Of a stretch of 9,828 nucleotides of DNA, positions 7,213-9,828 are shown in pieces (within the stretch, counting starts at the first letter, position 1; the number at the start of each line of letters is the position of its first letter). Position numbers and translations under genes: made by a program. The notes under the pieces were generated by a model. That model did not search any database and had not been told where the DNA came from. It saw only the letters and a program-made list of their open reading frames with translations. This DNA comes from an uncultured Clostridia bacterium. Its GTDB lineage: Bacteria; Bacillota; Clostridia; Christensenellales; Aristaeellaceae. The DNA is taken from the NCBI GenBank assembly GCA_947600345.1, contig CANQGC010000090.1, positions 1 to 9,828 of the forward strand. Reading direction: 5' to 3'.

Positions 7213-7249
7213 TCGATCAGGTTCGCGTCCGGCGGCGAAGGGATGCGAG

Positions 7250-7378
7250 TTATTCCGCCTCAATCCCCGCCAGGCTCCAGGTGGAGTTGATCTCCGGGGC
7301 GATGGCCTCCATCCGCTCGACCAGCGCGCGGATGAGGTCGGAGGCCGGGTCCGGGGCTCCGTTTCGAAACCAAGGATC
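7250..7378 (-). pseudogene. Start-less coding remnant beyond the alpha-galactosidase stop
   Basis: On the minus strand, 42 codons run from GAT at 7378 to a TAA at 7250-7252, offset from the alpha-galactosidase frame. From about 7363 onward nearly every third base is G or C, as in the real genes of this window, and the product has a natural composition (DPWFRNGAPD..., ALVERMEAIAPEIN, STWSLAG). No ATG, GTG or TTG with a ribosome site opens this frame; the only internal ATG leaves 20 codons. The frame continues only as a short shadow inside the alpha-galactosidase end. The best reading is the 3' tail of a gene whose front was lost. The parent family is not recognised. A frameshifted C-terminal extension of the alpha-galactosidase is less likely because that enzyme already ends at the usual place. 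Confidence 0.4.
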
Positions 7379-9491
7379 AATCCTCCACGTCCAGCTGGAA
7401 CAGCCGGGCGCTCAGGCGGTTCGGGAGCTCCACGGTGAGCTCGCCGCTGTATTCGTTCCACTGGAACCTGCAGGGCAGGTTCTGGGGATAGGCGCAGACG
7501 GCCTTGACCTTCTGCCCCCTGCGATGCTCGATCGGAATCGTGCACCGGGGCGTCTCGCTCTCCCTGCGCCAGACCGCCACGTAGTCGCGCTTCGGCAGCT
7601 TCAGGCCCATGCTAACCCAGGGATCGCTGTAGTGCGAGAAGCCCAGCGGCCAGAAGGGCAGCGCGCGCCGGATGTCGCCGCGAATCTCCTTGTAGCAGTC
7701 GATGGCTTCCTTCACCAGGTCGAAGCGCTCGCCGCTCAGGTGGACCAGGTGGCCGCTCTGGTGGATGCGCAGCAGCATGGCGCTGACCATGTTGAAGGCC
7801 ACCTGCTCGCAGTCGGCGTCCGTCAGCGGGTAGGCCCAGACCGCCGCCTGCTCGGGTGTCACCGCCGAGGGCGCGTTGGCGGCGACGGTGGCGTAGTAGA
7901 CGTAGTTCTCCAGGTCACTGGTGGACTGGATGCTGTAGCGGCTGAGCATGGCGTAGTCCATGCGCAGGCCGCCGCTGGAGCAGTTCTCGATCACCAGATC
8001 GGGATACTTTTCGAAGATGCCGTCCAGCCACTTCAGGTACGCCCGGTCGTGCCCGAGCAGGCCGTCGCCCGGGCTGTCGGCGTTCAGGTCGGTGCCGATG
8101 CCCGCGTCGATATTGTAGTCCATCTTGATGTAGCCCACGCCGTACTCGTTGACCAGGCGGTCGATGACCTCGGTGGCGTGGGCCCGAACCTCCGGATTGC
8201 GGAAGTCGAGCTGGTAGCGGCTGCGGTCGTAGACCTTGCGGCCGCGGCGCTGGAAGTACCAGTCGTCCGGCACGCGGTCCGCCTTCGGGCAGTGGATGCC
8301 CATGACCTCGATCTCCAGCCAGACGCCGGGCACCATGCCCCTCTCCCGGATGCGGTCCAGCAGCGCCTTGAAGCCGCCGGGGAAGCGCTTCTGGCTGGGC
8401 AGCCACTCGCCCACGCCGTCCCACCAGTCGCCGTCGGCGTACCAGCCCGCGTCGATGACGTAGTACTCGCAGCCCGCCTCGGCGGCCTTGTCGATCATCG
8501 GAAGCTCCCGCTCGGTGGTGGGGTCGCCGTTGAGGCAGTTCATGTAGTCGTTGAAGATCACCGGCAGGTTCTCGTCGTCGGCGTTCGGCCTACGGATGGC
8601 GCGGCGATACCTGGTCAGCTCGCCCATGGCCGCCTCCATGCCGCCCGCCACGGAGCCCACGCTCACCGGCACGCTTTCGAAGCGCTCGCCGGGCTTCAGC
8701 TCCTTCCACCAGTGGTTGTGGTGCTCGCTCGGGCCGCAGAGCAGCAGGTACATGTGGCCGTCCTGATCGCCCAGCTCCCAGTACCAGGAGCCGTTGTGCT
8801 CGATCTGCCAGAACAGCGTGGAGTTCGCCTCGGTGTTGCGCAGGCAGCCCATGGGGATGTAGTGCTTCGTGGACCAGCTGCCGGTGTTGGCGATGCTGAC
8901 GGTCTTGGAGGAGCGGCGCCAGACGCCGGGCTGGGTAATGGACATGCCGAGCTCGTCCATCGAATACTTGCTCCAGATCAGCTCCTTCATCCAGGCGTTG
9001 TGGGGAATCCAGAGCTCCAGCTTCTCGTCGCTGGTGAGGATTCCCTCCTTCTCGACGCCGCTGAGCGCGAAGGAGGATACGTACTCCACGCCCAGGTTTT
9101 GCTCTCCCTCGTTCACCAGCTCCGTCCAGCTTCGGACCATGGCGATGCCCTCGTAGAACTGGATGTGGCTGTGCACGGCCAGGCCCGTGGGCGCGTCCTC
9201 CGTGACGATCTCCAGCTTCCTGCCCCGCGCGTTGCGCTCGTCCTTCAGTTCCCGGAGCTTGAGCCGCATGCCGGGCACGGAGAGCGTAAACTTCGCGCCG
9301 TGGCGCTGGCCCGGGCGATCCAGGCCGGAGAGCAGCACCTCCACCGGATGGAAGGAGGCGTGCCCCTCCTCGGAGGTGATGTCCGCCGGATCGTAGGGCA
9401 GCGCGGAGAAGTGCAGAAGCTTCACCTCGTTCTCGTCGGTGATCTCCAGCACCAGGTTGAGTCCGTTCTCGCAAATGTCGATTCGCTTCAT
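7377..9491 (-). CDS. Alpha-galactosidase, glycoside hydrolase family 36
   Basis: 704 residues from the ATG at 9491, with GAGGTG seven bases upstream; 42 further codons of open frame upstream are low-complexity and lack a ribosome site. The enzyme should release terminal alpha-galactose from raffinose-type oligosaccharides or galactomannan fragments, keeping the anomeric configuration. No signal peptide is present, so it acts in the cytoplasm on imported sugars. An N-terminal beta-sandwich covers about 1-300. The (beta/alpha)8 barrel holds YYVIDAGWYADG (343-354), GMVPGVWLEIE (385-395), YIKMDYN with the predicted nucleophile Asp458, ENCSSGGLRMD (502-512) and QSTSD with the predicted acid/base Asp526. 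A C-terminal beta domain ends in ARLFQL. Length fits the family. An alpha-N-acetylgalactosaminidase activity cannot be excluded from sequence. It has no partner genes in the window, and no convincing promoter was found in its leader. Confidence 0.95.
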   Translation of the reverse strand: MKRIDICENGLNLVLEITDENEVKLLHFSALPYDPADITSEEGHASFHPVEVLLSGLDRPGQRHGAKFTLSVPGMRLKLRELKDERNARGRKLEIVTEDAPTGLAVHSHIQFYEGIAMVRSWTELVNEGEQNLGVEYVSSFALSGVEKEGILTSDEKLELWIPHNAWMKELIWSKYSMDELGMSITQPGVWRRSSKTVSIANTGSWSTKHYIPMGCLRNTEANSTLFWQIEHNGSWYWELGDQDGHMYLLLCGPSEHHNHWWKELKPGERFESVPVSVGSVAGGMEAAMGELTRYRRAIRRPNADDENLPVIFNDYMNCLNGDPTTERELPMIDKAAEAGCEYYVIDAGWYADGDWWDGVGEWLPSQKRFPGGFKALLDRIRERGMVPGVWLEIEVMGIHCPKADRVPDDWYFQRRGRKVYDRSRYQLDFRNPEVRAHATEVIDRLVNEYGVGYIKMDYNIDAGIGTDLNADSPGDGLLGHDRAYLKWLDGIFEKYPDLVIENCSSGGLRMDYAMLSRYSIQSTSDLENYVYYATVAANAPSAVTPEQAAVWAYPLTDADCEQVAFNMVSAMLLRIHQSGHLVHLSGERFDLVKEAIDCYKEIRGDIRRALPFWPLGFSHYSDPWVSMGLKLPKRDYVAVWRRESETPRCTIPIEHRRGQKVKAVCAYPQNLPCRFQWNEYSGELTVELPNRLSARLFQLDVED

Positions 9492-9544
9492 TCGTTCGCA
9501 CCTCGGTCGATGTTTTGCTTCCCCGGCGCGCTCGCCGCCGTTCG

Positions 9545-9576
9545 CCCTCCCCGCGCGCCCGCTTTGGCGGGGAGGG
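9545..9576. repeat. Inverted repeat in the alpha-galactosidase leader
   Basis: CCCTCCCCGC (9545-9554) and its exact complement (9567-9576) form a 10-bp stem with a 12-base loop. It lies 54 bases before the alpha-galactosidase start, so it would fold in that gene's leader. No T-run follows directly on either strand, which argues against a simple terminator. A short AT palindrome (ATTTTT, then AAAAAT) follows at 9584-9597. An operator or an mRNA structure are both possible. Confidence 0.4.
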
Positions 9577-9586
9577 AGGAGGGATT

Positions 9587-9624
9587 TTTGAAAAAATTTC
9601 GCCCGCCCCCTTGACAAACGGGCG
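9587..9624 (-). terminator. Possible terminator of the toxin mRNA
   Basis: On the minus strand, CGCCCG (9619-9624) pairs with CGGGCG (9600-9605) across a 13-base loop and is followed by AAATTTTTTC. This could end the transcript of the small hydrophobic peptide gene. It overlaps the -35 box of the opposing promoter. The stem has only six pairs and the loop is long, so confidence is low; if it does not work, the toxin transcript would run into the alpha-galactosidase gene. Confidence 0.35.
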
Positions 9625-9639
9625 CGGGTGTGCTATAAT
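9611..9639 (+). promoter_or_regulatory. Very strong promoter of a predicted antisense RNA
   Basis: TTGACA at 9611-9616, 17 bases, then TATAAT at 9634-9639 preceded by TG at 9631-9632, which makes an extended -10. Both boxes match consensus fully. Transcription would start near 9645. No plus-strand reading frame follows; the transcript runs into the 3' end of an opposing small hydrophobic peptide gene, as an antitoxin RNA promoter would. Confidence 0.8.
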
Positions 9640-9644
9640 ATAGA

Positions 9645-9731
9645 CAAAGAAACGCACCGATGACGGGTGCCCTTCCTTAATTAACTGAATTAACCGCTAA
9701 CTTTGGTAGGGCCGGCGGTTAATTCTCTTTT
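9645..9731 (+). ncRNA. Predicted convergent antisense RNA (type I antitoxin candidate)
   Basis: The interval runs from the predicted start of the strong promoter to a T-run after a hairpin, about 85-90 nt. It holds a small 5' stem (GCACC at 9654-9658 with GGTGC at 9666-9670) and a terminator stem at 9687-9725 whose loop contains TTGG, fitting the YUNR loop motif used for antisense pairing starts. It would be complementary to the 3' untranslated part of the toxin mRNA. In known type I systems of Bacillota such RNAs pair with toxin mRNA and cause its decay or block translation. The ends are estimated from sequence only. Confidence 0.55.
9687..9731 (+). terminator. Terminator hairpin of the antisense RNA
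   Basis: GAATTAACCGC (9687-9697) pairs perfectly with GCGGTTAATTC (9715-9725), an 11-bp stem with a 17-base loop, followed by TCTTTTT. On the plus strand this is a good intrinsic terminator. The same hairpin lies just past the toxin stop codon on the minus strand, but without a T-run there. A shared hairpin between convergent toxin and antitoxin transcripts resembles the arrangement of par/Fst-type loci. Confidence 0.7.
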
Positions 9732-9734
9732 TGA

Positions 9735-9828
9735 TCACATTTTTTTAATGTAATCTAAAATATAGATTACAAGTGTGATTAAAGCGATGATAAACATCCC
9801 AAGAGCCAAAAGCTCGGCAAAGGAAATG
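9735..9828 (-). CDS. Small hydrophobic peptide, Hol_Tox-like type I toxin (5' end outside window)
   Basis: Thirty codons and a TGA (9735-9737) are visible; the start is beyond the right edge. The end of the peptide reads FAELLALGMF, then IIALITLVIY, then ILDYIKKM: a short acidic/amphipathic lead, one membrane helix and a lysine-rich tail. This is the plan of the 'putative holin-like toxin' (Hol_Tox) peptides, usually about 30-40 residues, so little is missing. Codons such as TTA and AAA make it much more AT-rich than the GC-rich neighbours, suggesting separate ancestry. Related peptides in Bacillus and Clostridioides difficile are membrane toxins silenced by a convergent antisense RNA, and a strong opposing promoter is present here. 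A stem in the coding part (TGTAATCTA at 9749-9757 with its complement at 9763-9771) could fold the mRNA. A harmless small membrane peptide remains possible. Confidence 0.65.
   Translation of the reverse strand, partial: ISFAELLALGMFIIALITLVIYILDYIKKM

Noticed and set aside
7281..9614. 777-codon plus-strand open frame
   Set aside because: It lies antisense to the GH36 gene; its composition (Ala/Val/Arg/His-rich) is that of a mirror frame in GC-rich DNA, and no domain is recognisable. The minus strand carries all catalytic motifs.
9492..9657. Upstream extensions of the GH36 frame or of an overlapping frame
   Set aside because: Low-complexity Arg/Gly-rich residues, no ribosome site, and overlap with the antisense promoter; the ATG at 9491 is well supported.
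9611..9828. The strong plus-strand promoter serving a downstream plus-strand protein gene
   Set aside because: No plus-strand reading frame with a start is visible after it and a T-run hairpin follows within about 90 bases; an antisense RNA fits better.

Overview
The window is GC-rich with strong G/C preference at third codon positions, good Shine-Dalgarno sequences and near-consensus sigma-A type promoters. Together with a Hol_Tox-like small peptide gene at the right edge and a clostridial-type GH36 enzyme, this suggests a high-GC member of the Clostridia (Bacillota), probably from an animal gut. That assignment is inference; no marker gene is present.

Left and centre (1-6247, minus strand, read right to left): one probable six-gene operon. 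A promoter at 6219-6247 precedes a zinc-ribbon membrane protein (5479-6180), a secreted acidic protein with an FG-GAP/calcium-loop-like motif (4405-5436), and then four tandem paralogues encoding secreted BspA-like leucine-rich repeat proteins of the DUF285 type (3051-4382, 2110-2976, 1065-2078, and 1-1027, which runs off the left edge). Gaps between genes are 22 to 74 bases. The four paralogues share an N-terminal module of about 165-175 residues, then 10, 4, 6 and at least 7 repeats. The conserved cysteine of each repeat recurs every 26 residues with almost no deviation. No sortase signal, dockerin or C-terminal membrane anchor is visible in the three complete ones.

Centre-right (6248-7249): a plus-strand gene for a secreted SH3-domain protein (6444-7154), driven by a consensus promoter (TTGACA, 17 bases, TATAAT) and followed by a 12-bp hairpin terminator. 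It diverges from the LRR operon.

Right (7250-9491, minus strand): a complete cytoplasmic GH36 alpha-galactosidase (7377-9491). Just past its stop lies a short stretch (7250-7378) that looks coding in another frame but has no start codon, probably the tail of a decayed gene.

Right edge (9545-9828): an AT-rich island holding the last 30 codons of a small hydrophobic Hol_Tox-like peptide on the minus strand. An extremely strong plus-strand promoter points at its 3' end, followed by a hairpin with a T-run. This is the layout of a type I toxin-antitoxin locus with a convergent antisense RNA of about 85-90 nt. The toxin start lies outside the window.

The operon appears to be an envelope/secretion set (surface-interaction proteins made with a membrane protein); the alpha-galactosidase is an unlinked sugar-degradation gene, and the toxin locus is an independent element.
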